DNA of 64,000 nucleotides from the NCBI GenBank assembly GCA_903813345.2, contig CAIIXF020000003.1, forward strand, positions 464,633-528,632. Direction: 5' to 3'. The position numbers were made by a program, and so were the translations under genes. This document shows, piece by piece, positions 1-9,991 of this stretch. The notes below the pieces were generated by a model that was not told the origin of the DNA, did not search any database, and was given only the letters and a program-made list of their open reading frames with translations. Source of the DNA: Owenia fusiformis (lineage: Eukaryota > Annelida > Polychaeta > Sabellida > Oweniidae). Each line of letters starts with the position of its first letter. Positions within the stretch are counted from its first letter, which is position 1.

Positions 1-53
1 AACGATTACAGATGTGATACTAGAAGGTACAAATGGCCTAGATATGTAAAAAC

Positions 54-275
54 TTGGGAGCCCAGGGCTATGATGGAGCCAGTGTCATGGCAGGGGTTCA
101 CAATGGGGTACAGGCACGAATTACGGGACATTACGAACGAGCTGTGTACGTTCACTGCCAGGCAGTTACTGTGGATGCCAATGTCAAAAACTCTACTACC
201 AAAAGTCCACCTCATAAATTCCAAGAAAAATTGCTCAGAAGAAATCCCAAAGCAAGATCCCAATCCCAAATCTGA
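54..275 (+). pseudogene. hAT-like (DUF4371/ZMYM1-type) transposase fragment
   Basis: Reading from a TTG at 54, the first 35 residues contain QGYDGASVMAG, then GVQARI, then ERAVYVHC. This is the conserved block of animal hAT-type proteins of the DUF4371/ZMYM1 group, where a glycine-rich D-G-A motif precedes a Y-V-H-C motif leading into the dimerisation region. In intact relatives the next residues are A-H-x-L-N-L; here the frame drifts into unrelated sequence after the cysteine. The piece is about a twentieth of a normal transposase of this kind, has no start, and has no partner fragments in the next kilobase. It is a dead remnant. The family call rests on motif memory, not a search. Confidence 0.55.
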
Positions 276-596
276 AAACACCACCTCATCCAAAGATAAA
301 CCTAGTGCCAAAACCAATCCTCAATAGGATGTCCCAAATCAAGAGTGCTTAAATGATGCTTTCAATGAAATGTGGTAGGTGTAAAGCCTCTTCCGTAAAG
401 CCACGTCGAAGCTGAGACAATCATGAAGCCATAATTAAAGGATCAACAGACATTTACAATGGAATCTTACTGAACAAATTATGTAACTCAATATTGTTCT
501 TTCAGATTTCTGGGTAAAAAGAAATCAACTAAAAATTACAGGCTGTTGAAACTGAAACTAAACATGTAATGTAGATGTGGTTGATTTGTAATTTTG

Positions 597-1125
597 CCAG
601 TTCTGGCATATTGGTAGCCATTTAATTACTATCCCCCTCCCCTAAAAAATGAGTATGTGTTGTTATATAAACAGTGTAGACGATGAGATGACAATCGATT
701 CAGATCATACTTAAAACCAAAGATTATACTATTATATTTCATTATGTAGTAACATATTTGGATAAGATGCAGGGATGCATAGGATGTAAATGGATTTTGA
801 CAGACACAAAAATACTTCCTGGTTTGGAATCTATGCCTCTACACTTCATGATTGAATTATACCAGTTCTGGCATATTGGTAGCCATTTAATTACTATCCC
901 CCTCCCCTAAAAAATGAGTATGTGTTGTTATATAAACAGTGTAGACGATGAGATGACAATCGATTCAGATCATACTTAAAACCAAAGATTATACTATTAT
1001 ATTTCATTATGTAGTAACATATTTGGATAAGATGCAGGGATGCATAGGATGTAAATGGATTTTGACAGACACAAAAATACTTCCTGGTTTGGAATCTATG
1101 CCTCTACACTTCATGATTGAATTAT
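597..1125. repeat. Exact tandem duplication, 265 bp x 2
   Basis: The block 597-861 is repeated head to tail at 862-1125 with no difference that I can find by eye. Perfect identity in otherwise decayed DNA means a very recent duplication or an assembly artefact at a heterozygous site. The block holds the first part of a dispersed repeat that also occurs inverted near 50.4-50.9 kb. Confidence 0.95.
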
Positions 1126-1275
1126 GACCCTAATAAGTGGCCTATACATCAATACAGTGCTGAATATAGGTCAATAGGATACTAGTGTGCATATAAATGT
1201 ATTAATTGAAGCAGAATACTCATTTTGAAAAATCAGATGAATTATTTATTTCCCATGGTGAGATCCCAATGGAGG
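690..1275 (+). repeat. Dispersed repeat family A, copy 1
   Basis: From CAATCGATTCAG to about 1275 this matches the reverse complement of 50400-50880, including the stretch TTTGACAGACACAAAAATAC and the track CATCAATACAGTGCTGAATA. The copy at 50 kb has about 115 extra bases between the first block and CCAAAGA, so this copy is internally deleted or the other carries an insertion. No coding frame is evident. The 265-bp tandem duplication lies within this copy. Confidence 0.8.
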
Positions 1276-1660
1276 GTGTATCAGGTCCTTTATTCCTTTA
1301 GTAAACAATACTAGACATGCAATTGATTGCCAAAGTTTTATAAGTTTTGCAAAACTGTCTAATTAAAACAGGAGTAAAATTAGTGGTTTCACTGGATACT
1401 TGAAATATAGCTAAATCTAGAGCTATAAATATGTAAATAGATTATGAGTGATATGATTTTTATCCACAAATAATTTTGTTATTTTTCCTAACATGCGCAT
1501 ATGCATGAGTGGATTTAACTCATAAGATAAGTAAATTATAGAATGTTGACTTTTCTCTAAAATCAAATAGTGTAAATAGATACAGAATGACACACTATGG
1601 AACCAGACACAATAAACTATGAATATCACCCTAACTAGCACTGACACAAACAAACTATGG
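1276..1660. other. No feature seen
   Basis: AT-rich sequence without a convincing open frame, splice pair or repeat that I can match elsewhere in the window. Confidence 0.5.
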
Positions 1661-1780
1661 AATAATAATAGTAATACTGTATAATAGTCTGTTCACCTAT
1701 AATAATATTATAATTATATAAAAATGATATTGCTATGTTGGTTCTGTTGCGATACTTTAAGTGGTCCTTTAATAACCTTC
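1661..1780 (+). repeat. Dispersed repeat family B, copy 1
   Basis: About 115 bp from ATAATAGTAATACTGTATAA to GGTCCTTTAATAACC is shared in the same orientation with 13064-13178. Similarity stops sharply after TAACC at both loci, which looks like the end of an element. Confidence 0.85.
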
Positions 1781-2659
1781 AGTAAATAAACTGAAAAACG
1801 TTTTGCAAATATGCCAGAAGTACAAAATGACAAATGTCACTGCAACTGAGAGACTCATATTAATCGAGAGCCTCCTGTCAGGAATAAATGAGGCAACTTT
1901 GGTCACCAGTCAAAACACACTTTGACGCATCAGGGGTTTCTCAGGCATGTGAGGCACACGATACCATTGCAGCACTTATTCAAAGGTAAGTTCCTTTGAC
2001 CTTGAAAATTTTACTTATTCAGAGCTCAGTAGGTCTTTTGTGATTAAGCTGACCAAAAAGTACATCCAAAAAATCAATTTAAAAAATTAACTTTTCCTGG
2101 CAACCTGTAGATGATTTTCAAAAAGGAATTTGGTCAAATTGAAGCAAGTTGAAAATTAACTAATTTTTACTATTTTTTTATGTCAAATATCTCAAAAACA
2201 GTAAAAATTTGATGGGGACGTATGATGAGCAGTTTGTAGAGAATGCTTAAATCGTTGCAAGAAATGATCAAGTATAAGGACAAACTTTGAGAAACTTTTC
2301 AATCACAAAACCTGCCACTGACTTTATACATGAGAAAGTTCCCTGAAAATGACATTGAATTCATGGTAATTCCCTTTGTTTGTTTGTGAACTAGTCTTTT
2401 GTAGCTTATACAGGGAGAGGTTATGACAATCATTTAACACTTGAAGCAATTGATCAGTTTTAGGAACCCTATTCAAATTACAAAGGGAAAGAAACTATTT
2501 TATGGTAGGCCTCTTCCCTTGTTTCTTGTGAACTTGTCTTTTGTAGCTTATGGAGGAAGAGCTTCTGAATTTTTGTGTATTCTTTTATGGAGTCATGTTA
2601 TTTTACCAGTTAGTATTCACCAGTTAGTACTGCACAGGAGGAGGCCATTTACAAGGACA
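1781..2659. other. Mostly unexplained; short direct repeats
   Basis: Contains a fragment near 2104-2160 of the repeat family seen at 46.4 and 51.6 kb (it shares GTAGATGATTTT and GAAGCAAGTTGA). A 45-bp near repeat (2377-2421 and 2517-2561) contains GTGAACTNGTCTTTTGTAG. The open frame running up to the OTU piece from 2441 is not recognisable before residue 75. Confidence 0.4.
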
Positions 2660-2838
2660 GAAGAATTCAAGACTTTTGTCACTGTCGCGAAAACCTACAG
2701 CCTACTAACAAATGTCCCATATGATGGGAATTGCTTTTTCGATAGTGTAAACGCCCCGCCGCCCTATGAAGATGGAGCAAAAGGATTAAGGAAAGCCATT
2801 ATAGATTTCTGTAGATGTGGAGGAAATCTTAATTTTTG
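2660..2838 (+). pseudogene. OTU-type cysteine protease, N-terminal half (transposon-borne fossil)
   Basis: The translated stretch includes VPYDGNCFFDSV followed about 15 residues later by GLRKAIIDFC. P-x-D-G-N-C-[LF]-[FY] with the nucleophilic cysteine, followed by an R-x-x-[IV] helix, is the signature of OTU deubiquitinase-like proteases. In animals OTU domains are carried by some Helitron/Helentron elements next to a PIF1-like helicase, and such a helicase tail lies about 0.8 kb downstream. The His-bearing half is absent here but is present in two other copies (13.7 kb plus, 49 kb minus). The fragment is partial and broken. Helitron origin is inferred; OTU identity is fairly sure. Confidence 0.65.
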
Positions 2839-3104
2839 ATTTTAATTTTGTGAATTTGCCGATATGCAAACATGTTGATTCATGCCTTCCCCTATTTTTT
2901 AGAAACTGTTTCGCATGTTAAGAAATTCATGATATTTGTTTTGTAAATAATTGTTTGTAAATAACTGCTTGTATAATTATTTTTAAAAGAGCTCTTCTTC
3001 GAGAAGGAAATAAAGATAAACAAACAAAACTCTGACAAATATCACTATTTTTAGACCAATGTCAGACATCAGAGGCTTCACCTATCAAGTTCTGATAACG
3101 TTGA

Positions 3105-3293
3105 CCAGCAATATTGAGAAATCCGCAGACTCTCCAATACTGATAATGGACCGGAGCACCAAAGAGCATCTACAACAGATGATGTTGAAGGATTCTTTTC
3201 AATTACTAGAAGGATGCTTGGAGGAGCCTTTACCCTCAAGGACTTCAGGGGACAGTGGAGAAAGATTCCAAGGTACATGTAATATATTATTAC
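3105..3293 (+). pseudogene. Transposon-type protein fragment with RASTTDDVE motif
   Basis: In frame from about 3155 the sequence reads RASTTDDVEGFFSI, then GGAFTLKDF and QWRKI. A block of the form R-A-S-T-T-D-D-V-E-x-F-F-S, about 12 residues, F-T-x-K, then W-R-K recurs in multi-copy uncharacterised proteins of marine invertebrates that behave as transposon genes. I cannot name the superfamily. An overlapping frame gives a longer but meaningless ORF. It sits between the OTU and helicase pieces, so it may be part of one composite element or an unrelated neighbour. No start or stop context is preserved. Confidence 0.4.
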
Positions 3294-3573
3294 AGTAGAA
3301 AGTAAGAGGAACATACTGTGGACCACAAATAAGGTTCCACTTTTGAGGTGTGCCACTTAGCAGGTTCTATTGTATATATATTGTATAAAATAAAGGTATA
3401 ACAATAACAAAACAGAACTGTTTATTGAAATATTACCTCAACTCGCTGTGTCATTTAGATTATCAAAGCTCAGAATGGACGACCTTGCATAAGAACCTCT
3501 ATATTGTATTCTTTCCAATTTATTTAAGGTATACAATCCTAAACAAGACACTGTATTATGCACACATGTACAA

Positions 3574-3790
3574 ATACCTGTGAAACATGGGTTTGCCTAT
3601 ACTGTTAACAAATCTCAAGGTTGTCAATTTGCCTCGAAGTAGATTGCCAGTACATGAACTACCCTGGCCAGCTTGGTGTAGCTGTGGAAAGGCCAGCTTG
3701 GTGTAGCTGTGGAAAGGCCAGCTTGGTGTAGCTGTGGAAAGGCCAACATCTGTTCACGGACTGCAACTAAAGAACTTTGATGCTACAAAA
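3574..3790 (+). pseudogene. PIF1-like helicase C-terminal fragment (Helitron-type)
   Basis: TVNKSQGCQF matches the late helicase motif [TS]-x-x-K-[SA]-Q-G of PIF1/RecD helicases. It is followed by VDCQYM, PGQLGVAV and TSVHGLQLKNFD, corresponding to the C-terminal G-Q-L-x-V-A-x-[SG]-R region. This arrangement is typical of helicases in Helitron-type rolling-circle transposons and related animal PIF1 paralogues. The walker motifs are missing. A 25-bp segment inside it is present three times (3666-3740); 25 is not a multiple of three, so the frame cannot be functional. Broken fossil. Confidence 0.6.
3666..3740. repeat. 25-bp perfect tandem triplication
   Basis: Three identical units of GGCCAGCTTGGTGTAGCTGT plus GGAAA lie head to tail within the helicase fragment, with a partial fourth (GGCCA). 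Confidence 0.95.
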
Positions 3791-4308
3791 ATTGCGAAAC
3801 AGGATAGCAAAACAACAGAATTTTACGACAACATTTGCGAAAGCTGCATTGAACCTGATCATACCTGCTGTGTGGGTTCTTCCATCACCACCACAGATAT
3901 CAATCACACTTATTTTATACCACTGAATAATAACGAAGATGATACATGCCATTAGAACAACTTGCACCAGGAGTGCCTTCTGATCATGTCGATGTAGATG
4001 ACTGGTGTAACATTATATGTAACAGCCTCCATGAAAAAGAACTGGCTTTATTTGAGACTCGTTGCATCCAGAAAAGCATACCTAGATGTTTATTTGTTCA
4101 ATTAATTTGTGTAAATATTGTTTCAGAAAAAATTCCAACAAAAATGCCCCCAACACTCAGGGATAGATTTTGTGCAGGAAATGCGAATTACAATAGAGAG
4201 GTGTCAACTATTCTAAAATCATGTGGGCAACACACTAAACAACAGCTGCCATGTGAAAAAAAAAACACTTATTTTTGTACCTCCGACAGCAACATGTTTT
4301 TCCTGTAA
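3791..4308 (+). pseudogene. Downstream coding-like tail of the helicase element
   Basis: Open stretches continue after the helicase motif in changing frames. The segment 4026-4100, encoding LHEKELALFET, is repeated with high identity at 20606-20682, where it lies in a cleaner frame that ends in a stop. A later piece contains PTLRDRFCAGNANYN. I do not recognise a domain. The duplication at 20.6 kb shows that this is part of a multi-copy element rather than a host gene. Confidence 0.4.
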
Positions 4309-4588
4309 TTCTAATTTATCATCGCACAACAAACAAAACTTGTAACAATGAATGGAATAATTGAAAGGCCTGTCCAAAGTTTGAAGGCAAGGTGTTCAAC
4401 ATTTGGAAGTCACTTATGTTAGATGGTCCCAAGTTGACAGGCCTGGATTTTTTAAGATGTTTGCTTATTAATAAATTTTGACAATGTCTGTGTGTTTAGA
4501 CACTTAATTTTTCACCTCCACATTTGTCGAAGTTGAGTCTAATTGCTCTTATTCACTTTGACCAAGATTACAAATTCCCACTCCCACG

Positions 4589-4873
4589 GTGACCCAAAAC
4601 TTCATATATTTGGTTGCTTGCCAGATCTTCACTCTAGGTGAGGTCAGAGGCCGTAACTATCTGGGTAAGAGTTCAAAGAGTTCAAAAAGTTCTGTCAGAA
4701 AGGGAGAATTGTCAGGTCCCAAGAAGAGAGCACTGGAGGCTGCTGTTGGGACACACTTTCCTAGCTTAAGCAAGACTGAGATAGAAAAGAGATGTCGAGA
4801 AATAGTCAACAAGAGGATAAGATACATCTTCACGGAATGCCTAGACACATTCTCATGGTTTACACTTCGATAG
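4589..4873 (+). CDS. Hypothetical basic ORF, possible exon or TE piece
   Basis: A 94-codon frame has a serine/lysine-rich stretch (KSSKSSKSS) and then GPKKRALEAAVGTHFPSLSK and TEIEKRCREIVNKR, a composition that looks like protein rather than chance. I do not recognise the family. No splice pair is obvious and a tandem repeat follows immediately. It may be the C-terminal remnant of a transposon protein. Confidence 0.2.
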   Translation: MTQNFIYLVACQIFTLGEVRGRNYLGKSSKSSKSSVRKGELSGPKKRALEAAVGTHFPSLSKTEIEKRCREIVNKRIRYIFTECLDTFSWFTLR

Positions 4874-4880
4874 ACATTCT

Positions 4881-5068
4881 TGCCAGTCTGGTCTACAGGC
4901 ATAGGCATTGTCTAAAGAAAGCATGACCATCAGTTTGCCAGTCTGGTCTTCAGGCATAGGCATCGTAGAAGGCTTGACCATCAGTTTGCCAGTCTGTTCT
5001 CCAGGCATAGGCATCATTAGAAGGCTTGACTATCAGTTTGCCAGTCTAGTCTCCAGGCATAGGCTTTT
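4881..5068. repeat. Imperfect tandem repeat, about 52 bp x 4
   Basis: Four units begin at 4881, 4936, 4987 and 5039. Each contains TGCCAGTCTRKTCT, CAGGCATAGGC and, between units, GCTTGACCATCAGTT. Confidence 0.9.
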
Positions 5069-5504
5069 GATGTGACAAGACATTATCAATATTGGACTTA
5101 GTTATCACAAGTTAATTTATGATTAAAAGTAATGATATCTATAATTCATAATTTGTTAACTTGTGGAATATCCATTTAGATATTGTGTAAATAATATTGT
5201 AGTCAATTAGAATGTATAATACAGGGGGCATATTTAAAACAAGGTAGCAATTTTTGTCAAATTGATCTCATTTGATTATACGCTTTAATCTAATAGTTTG
5301 CTTCCCTGGTATAGGCTGGTATAGGCTGTGGAGGGGTCACAGTGCAAAGTAATACTGTGTAGCTTGCAAATAAGTGGAATAGCCTATGTATCATATTGTA
5401 AAAAATTATGTATATACCTGTACATATTATAGACTTATTTATTTCAAAGATATTCTATATTAAATTTTCCTCACATGTTCAACTTAAAACATGGCTAACA
5501 ATTT
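5069..5504. other. No feature seen
   Basis: AT-rich sequence. GGTATAGGCT is doubled near 5310-5330. No coding or RNA signal. Confidence 0.4.
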
Positions 5505-5803
5505 TTGTAAAGAGCCACTTAAAGAATTTATTTTATCTGACCATTTTTTGTAATAGTTTTATTTCATCCATCAAAAGTGGTGACATACATGTAAATGCCT
5601 GATTTATCAACTGCCAATATAAAATGAAATTGTAAAGATCCACTTAAAGAATTTATTTTATCTGACTATTTTTGTAATAGTTTTATTCCATCCATTAAAG
5701 GTGGTGATATACATGTAATGTTAAGTCACTATCTTGCTGTGAACTGTGTTTGAGGCTAAATATGTTAATGCCTGGTTTATCAACTGTCAATATAGATGAA
5801 ATT
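5505..5803. repeat. Imperfect tandem duplication with internal indel
   Basis: A block starting GTAAAGAKCCACTTAAAGAA and ending TATCAACTGYCAATATA occurs twice (about 5505-5632 and 5632-5803). The second copy has about 50 extra bases in its middle. Confidence 0.85.
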
Positions 5804-6843
5804 GATGGTAGCCAACAGTTTCAATTACTGTATCTAAAAACTGCCATCTGAAATGTCAAAATCATATTATATGGTGATTCTAATACTACCAATCTTGCCA
5901 AGAGATATGATCTGAGTTTCTCCACGCTAAATCCCCTAGTGGGTACAGGGCCATGCAAGACAGTTGTTTTCTCAGTCTGCCAAGTGAGAAAACGCTTTAT
6001 GACTATAGTCCAAGGTGAATGGTCTACTTCAACAGGAAGTTCCCAACAAGAATCTAAAAAGTCACCAGTTATACGTCAGTCACCAGTTATACATTGGTCA
6101 CCAGCAAGATGAGATCAGGATAAAATCTGATTTGGTGTATTTTTGGAGCAAATGGATTGGATCCACAGAGAATAATTAGAATGGTCTCTGGATTCAGATG
6201 TGGAGTTTGAATGTGAACAGCAGACTGGAAAGTGGTAAACTTCAAAAACATGAAGCTGTGCCTCTGCCTGAGCACCCATTTGCTGATGTGAGGGAACCAG
6301 AGCCCACCAAACTCAAGGCAGAACTACCTTCGATGCAAAACCGTCATAAAGTGCTGGTGTAATGTTAGGGGATTAATTTGTATTGATGGTATTCATTTCA
6401 TTTAAGACATATTGATAATAAGGATTGTTATAAGTCGATGAATCATTTTGGTTATACAAGTTATAAAAGTCATTTCCCCAGGCTTGGTAAACATCTGACT
6501 TATTTGTTGTAATAATATTTTGATTTTGATATTTTGATTTCCATTGGAATGTTTGTATTTCTGTCGTTTACTTTACATCTAATTTAGCAATTTCCCTCCA
6601 AAAATGTTGTTGATTGTGTGTGCTTTGTTTTAATTGTAAAATTGTTGTTGTTCATTTTGTTTGTATTTTATTTTATTTTATTTGTGTTTTTGATGAAGTA
6701 TATCAAAATCTCTTTTTGAGTTATAATAATGCTTTTTAGTTTATATAACATATCACAACCAAATACCAGATAGAAGATAACCGATCACAGCACAATAGAA
6801 CATAAAAATAAACCAACAAAAGCAAACACAATTCATTGTTAAA
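5804..6843. other. No feature seen
   Basis: AT-rich sequence ending in T-rich low complexity near 6600-6710. The triplet-like CACCAGTTATAC is doubled near 6064-6095. No convincing frame on either strand. Confidence 0.4.
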
Positions 6844-6847
6844 TTAA

Positions 6848-7530
6848 CCTTTAGCGTGCTGCCGGCGGACTCGTCCGCCGAGACTAAAATGTCTCTCACA
6901 ACTGCCGGCGGACCCGTACGCCCGATTTCAAACTTTTAAAAACTTTACTTTTTCGCGCCATTCGTATTGTCCAATTAGATTGCCCGATTTATTCAGTGTT
7001 TAACATGACTTCCTGTTGACCTAGAATGGCGATATTTCGAAAAATAATTCTCAATTCAACAATTTAAACAGTGTTTTAGTCGTTTTTAGTGAACGAATCG
7101 TACAAAATGGTGGACAAATACGATCACAACGAAAATGTGGAGGAAATGAATTACGATTTCGAGCTCTTTAGGCTCTTGGAAGCCGATAACGGTCATCGAA
7201 AATAGAAACTAGAATATTTTCTGAATTGAAAAATTGAACATTCGATCGCTGCAAATTCAGATTTGGATTCTGACCAGACGAAGAGGCGGAGCGGCGGATT
7301 CCGGAGGAGTATTCATGGTATATTTATGCCCAGTCGTGTTAATGTACGAAAAAATTCATGAGAACATTTTTTTCATGAGCCAGGCCACTGTATCTTCCCT
7401 TTGTGAAAATTTTATCCAGATTCATTCAGTAGTTATTGAGATATTAATTATTATATCATTTTTTGCACTCTTTGAAAAATAAGCCAGTTGCGTGGGATAT
7501 ATTTGCTGAAATAAGGCAGCATGGTAAAGG
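6848..7530 (+). mobile_element. piggyBac-family non-autonomous element, copy 1 (683 bp)
   Basis: Flanked on both sides by TTAA (6844-6847 and 7531-7534), the piggyBac target duplication. Ends are inverted repeats: CCTTTAGCGTGCTGCC on the left and, reverse-complemented, CCTTTACCATGCTGCC on the right (14 of 16 match). The left end has a subterminal GC-rich repeat (GCCGGCGGACTCGTCCGCCG and GCCGGCGGACCCGTACGCC). Inside is a short ORF with piggyBac N-terminal character. A second copy lies 1.26 kb downstream in the same orientation. The body of the transposase is missing, so it needs help in trans. Confidence 0.9.
7107..7205 (+). pseudogene. Truncated piggyBac transposase N-terminus
   Basis: ATG opens a 32-residue acidic frame starting MVDKYDHNENVEEM and then FELFRLLEADNG. 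Acidic N-termini of this sort precede the DDE domain in piggyBac transposases. The sibling copy (9053-9157) has the same product with a few substitutions. No catalytic region remains. A second basic frame downstream contains DSDQTKRRSGGFRRS and may be another retained segment. Confidence 0.55.
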
Positions 7531-7534
7531 TTAA

Positions 7535-8264
7535 ATTTACACAACACAAGTGTGTATAACTTAACACCAAACAATTGAAACAGAATTAGGTACAATCAAT
7601 AAAACACAAGTAAGTTATTTTGACTGTTCCATTAGTCTGCCTCCTATTTATACCTTATGTACCTCTTTATTACTGCGACTTTGTGTAACAAACATGAAAA
7701 GTTCAATATCGCCACACTTCCCATTTTTGATCATATTTCATTGAATACTGGATGATTTAGAAAATAATGTAAAATCATGTTTCAACTTTGTGAATACTAG
7801 TAGTAAACACAAGTCACGTAATAGAATTTGATTTTCTCATGTAGTATTGCATTATAGGTATTAGTATTCATTTCACAAAATATTTCAATAAAAATATAAG
7901 GGTAGTTCAAAAAGTTTTGCACCAAAGCTTCTCAAGAGAAGAGATTAATTACTTTTACATGAAGTTCCCTCCGGGTATAGTATAGCCTATCTTTCATTCA
8001 TATCTAAAATTTCAGGACAATACACAATGTACTTCCTGAGATACATTGACTTTAAAATTTGAACCAATGGTCCCATGGTTCATATATGTATAGGAAATTT
8101 TTTTTCTAATTACGAAAAGCTAAGGCAATGCTTATGGAATCAGTGCAGTAATTCAAACAAATGCAATTTAAATCTCATTTAATAGCTGAGGTTCACAGAA
8201 CACAATTTGTCAGTTGAGCCTCATAGATAAAATTTATTGATCTTTTCAACCTTATATTTTTCAG
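7535..8264. other. Intron-like AT-rich sequence
   Basis: No frame. TAAGGGTAGTTCAAAAAGTT near 7900 resembles a transposon end but has no partner. The stretch ends with a pyrimidine tract (TTATATTTTTCAG) that forms the acceptor of the next exon. Confidence 0.4.
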
Positions 8265-8567
8265 GAAGTGGATATTGGTATCCTGGATACAACCATACAT
8301 GCGATATCAATGAGTTTCCAAGAAGATTTATTGGGATATGTTGACTACGACCCCACTGATATGGACGGCGACACACGAAAGGGGTTCCGCCATGCAGCCT
8401 ACAGACAATTTGTTTTATAGGAATATGGAAAGTTGGGGCAGGGAAATCGGGTCGTCATACCCAGTTGTGTAGTCTGGAGGATCTGTGACAGGTTTCCCGA
8501 TCCGTTCGGGACTTATGTCGGATTTAAAATTTCAGATTTGAGAGTGCCTGGAGAACAGGGACAGTAA
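8265..8567 (+). pseudogene. P2RX7_C-type (P2X7 intracellular domain-like) terminal exon with one stop
   Basis: After the acceptor TTTTTCAG the frame runs 100 codons to TAA: EVDIGILDTTIHAISM, then HAAYRQFVL, EYGKLGQGNRVVIPSCVV, RFPDPFGTYVGF. R-x-x-A-Y-R-Q-[FY]-x-x-[WF], the basic segment before V-I-P-S-C-x-V, and the final P-x-P-x-G-x-Y-x-G-[FY] are the hallmarks of the P2X7 intracellular (ballast) domain. Invertebrates carry this domain in many proteins outside P2X receptors. The upstream cysteine-rich zinc part must lie on earlier exons that I did not find. One in-frame TAG (8418-8420) sits where relatives have W (TGG), so it is a single-base nonsense change, a pseudogene or an error. Otherwise it is intact, and 225 bp later a piggyBac copy begins. 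Confidence 0.75.
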
Positions 8568-8792
8568 TAACACTAAGTGATGAACAGTGAAGTTGGATTC
8601 CATAGTATACATATGCATTTAAATATTGGTATTTCATCAGCTCACTTCATAAACTATGTGTTTGGTTGTAAATATTTTCTAGAAAATTCATCATTAATTT
8701 TTCAAATACATTTGTTATATTTTTGTATAAATACAGGGCGACTCAAAATTATGTTACCCTCCAATATTGGAAAAACTTCCTAAAATATTTAA

Positions 8793-9485
8793 CCTTTAGC
8801 GTGCTGCCGGCGGACTCGTCCGCCGAAACTAAAATGTCTCTCACAACTGCCGGCGGACCCGTACGCCCGATTTCAAACTTTTAAAAACTTTACTTTTTCG
8901 CGCCATTCGTATTGTCCAATTAGATTGCCCGATTTATTCAGTGCCTAACATGACTTCCTGTTGACCTAGAAATGGCGATATTTCGAAAAATAATTCTCAA
9001 TTCAACAATTTAGACAGTGTTTTAGTCGTTTTAAGTGAACAAATCGTACAAAATGGCGGACAAATACGATCACAACGAAAATGTGGAGGAAATGGACTAC
9101 GTTTTCGAGCTCTTTAGGCTCTTGGAAGCCGATAATGGTCATCGAAATAGAAACTAGAATATTTTCTGAATTGAAAAATTGAACATTCGATCGCTGCAAA
9201 TTCAGATTTGGATTCTGACCAGACGAAGAGGCGGAGCGGCGGATTCCGGAGGAGTATTCATGGTATATTTATGCCCAGTCGTGTTAATGTACGAAAAAAT
9301 TCATGAGAACATTTTTTTCATGAGCCAGGCCACTGTATCTTCCCTTTGTGAAAATTTTATCCAGATTCATTCAGTAGTTATTGAGATATTAATTATTTAG
9401 TCCAGGCATATCATTTTTTGCACTCTTTGAAAAATAAGCCAGTTGCGTGGGATATATTTGCTGAAATAAGGCAGCATGGTAAAGG
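8793..9485 (+). mobile_element. piggyBac-family non-autonomous element, copy 2 (693 bp)
   Basis: TTAA at 8789-8792 and 9486-9489. Same ends and interior as the copy at 6848, differing by a handful of substitutions and about 10 extra bases (TAGTCCAGGC) near 9398. High identity between the two copies and intact target duplications indicate recent movement. Confidence 0.9.
9053..9157 (+). pseudogene. Truncated piggyBac transposase N-terminus, copy 2
   Basis: 34 codons beginning MADKYDHNENVEEMDYVF. The stop falls two codons later than in copy 1. Same interpretation. Confidence 0.55.
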
Positions 9486-9489
9486 TTAA

Positions 9490-9990
9490 GGGTGAATTTT
9501 TAGGTATTTTTGTTGTAGAGTTCGGTTGATAGAACAGTGGTATGATTATATTGCATCTATGATTTAGTTTCTCATGCACTTATACCATCCATTGAAGGGG
9601 GGGGGGGTGTTAAAACTTCAGAGGACTGGGAATCATATTCCCTTAAGAATAATATAAATGGTGTTTTAAAAGGTTTCTTGTGTATGTCAATAATTTCTCA
9701 AATTGTGTAAATGGTACACCATGGTACACCATCCTTAATCCTAAGACTTTGATGAATTTCCCATAGAAATCAAAAGGTACAGTTCCAAGCAGATTATGAG
9801 ATAACAGGAAATTATTGGCATACATCAAACCTATTTACAAAAGCATTTATATTATTTGAAAGCGAATTCGATCAATTATTTTCAGTACTCTGATGTTTAA
9901 AAATTGGAAATACCTGGGTATAATCAGTAGATAATCCGCAAAAATGAGAACTATTTTGGGGATTATATGGTGAAATCTTATAGTCTTTGG
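9490..9990. other. No gene seen; poly-G tract
   Basis: An uninterrupted G run lies near 9596-9607. The short phrase ATGGTACACC is doubled near 9712-9730. No convincing frame. Confidence 0.4.
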
Positions 9991-9991
9991 A

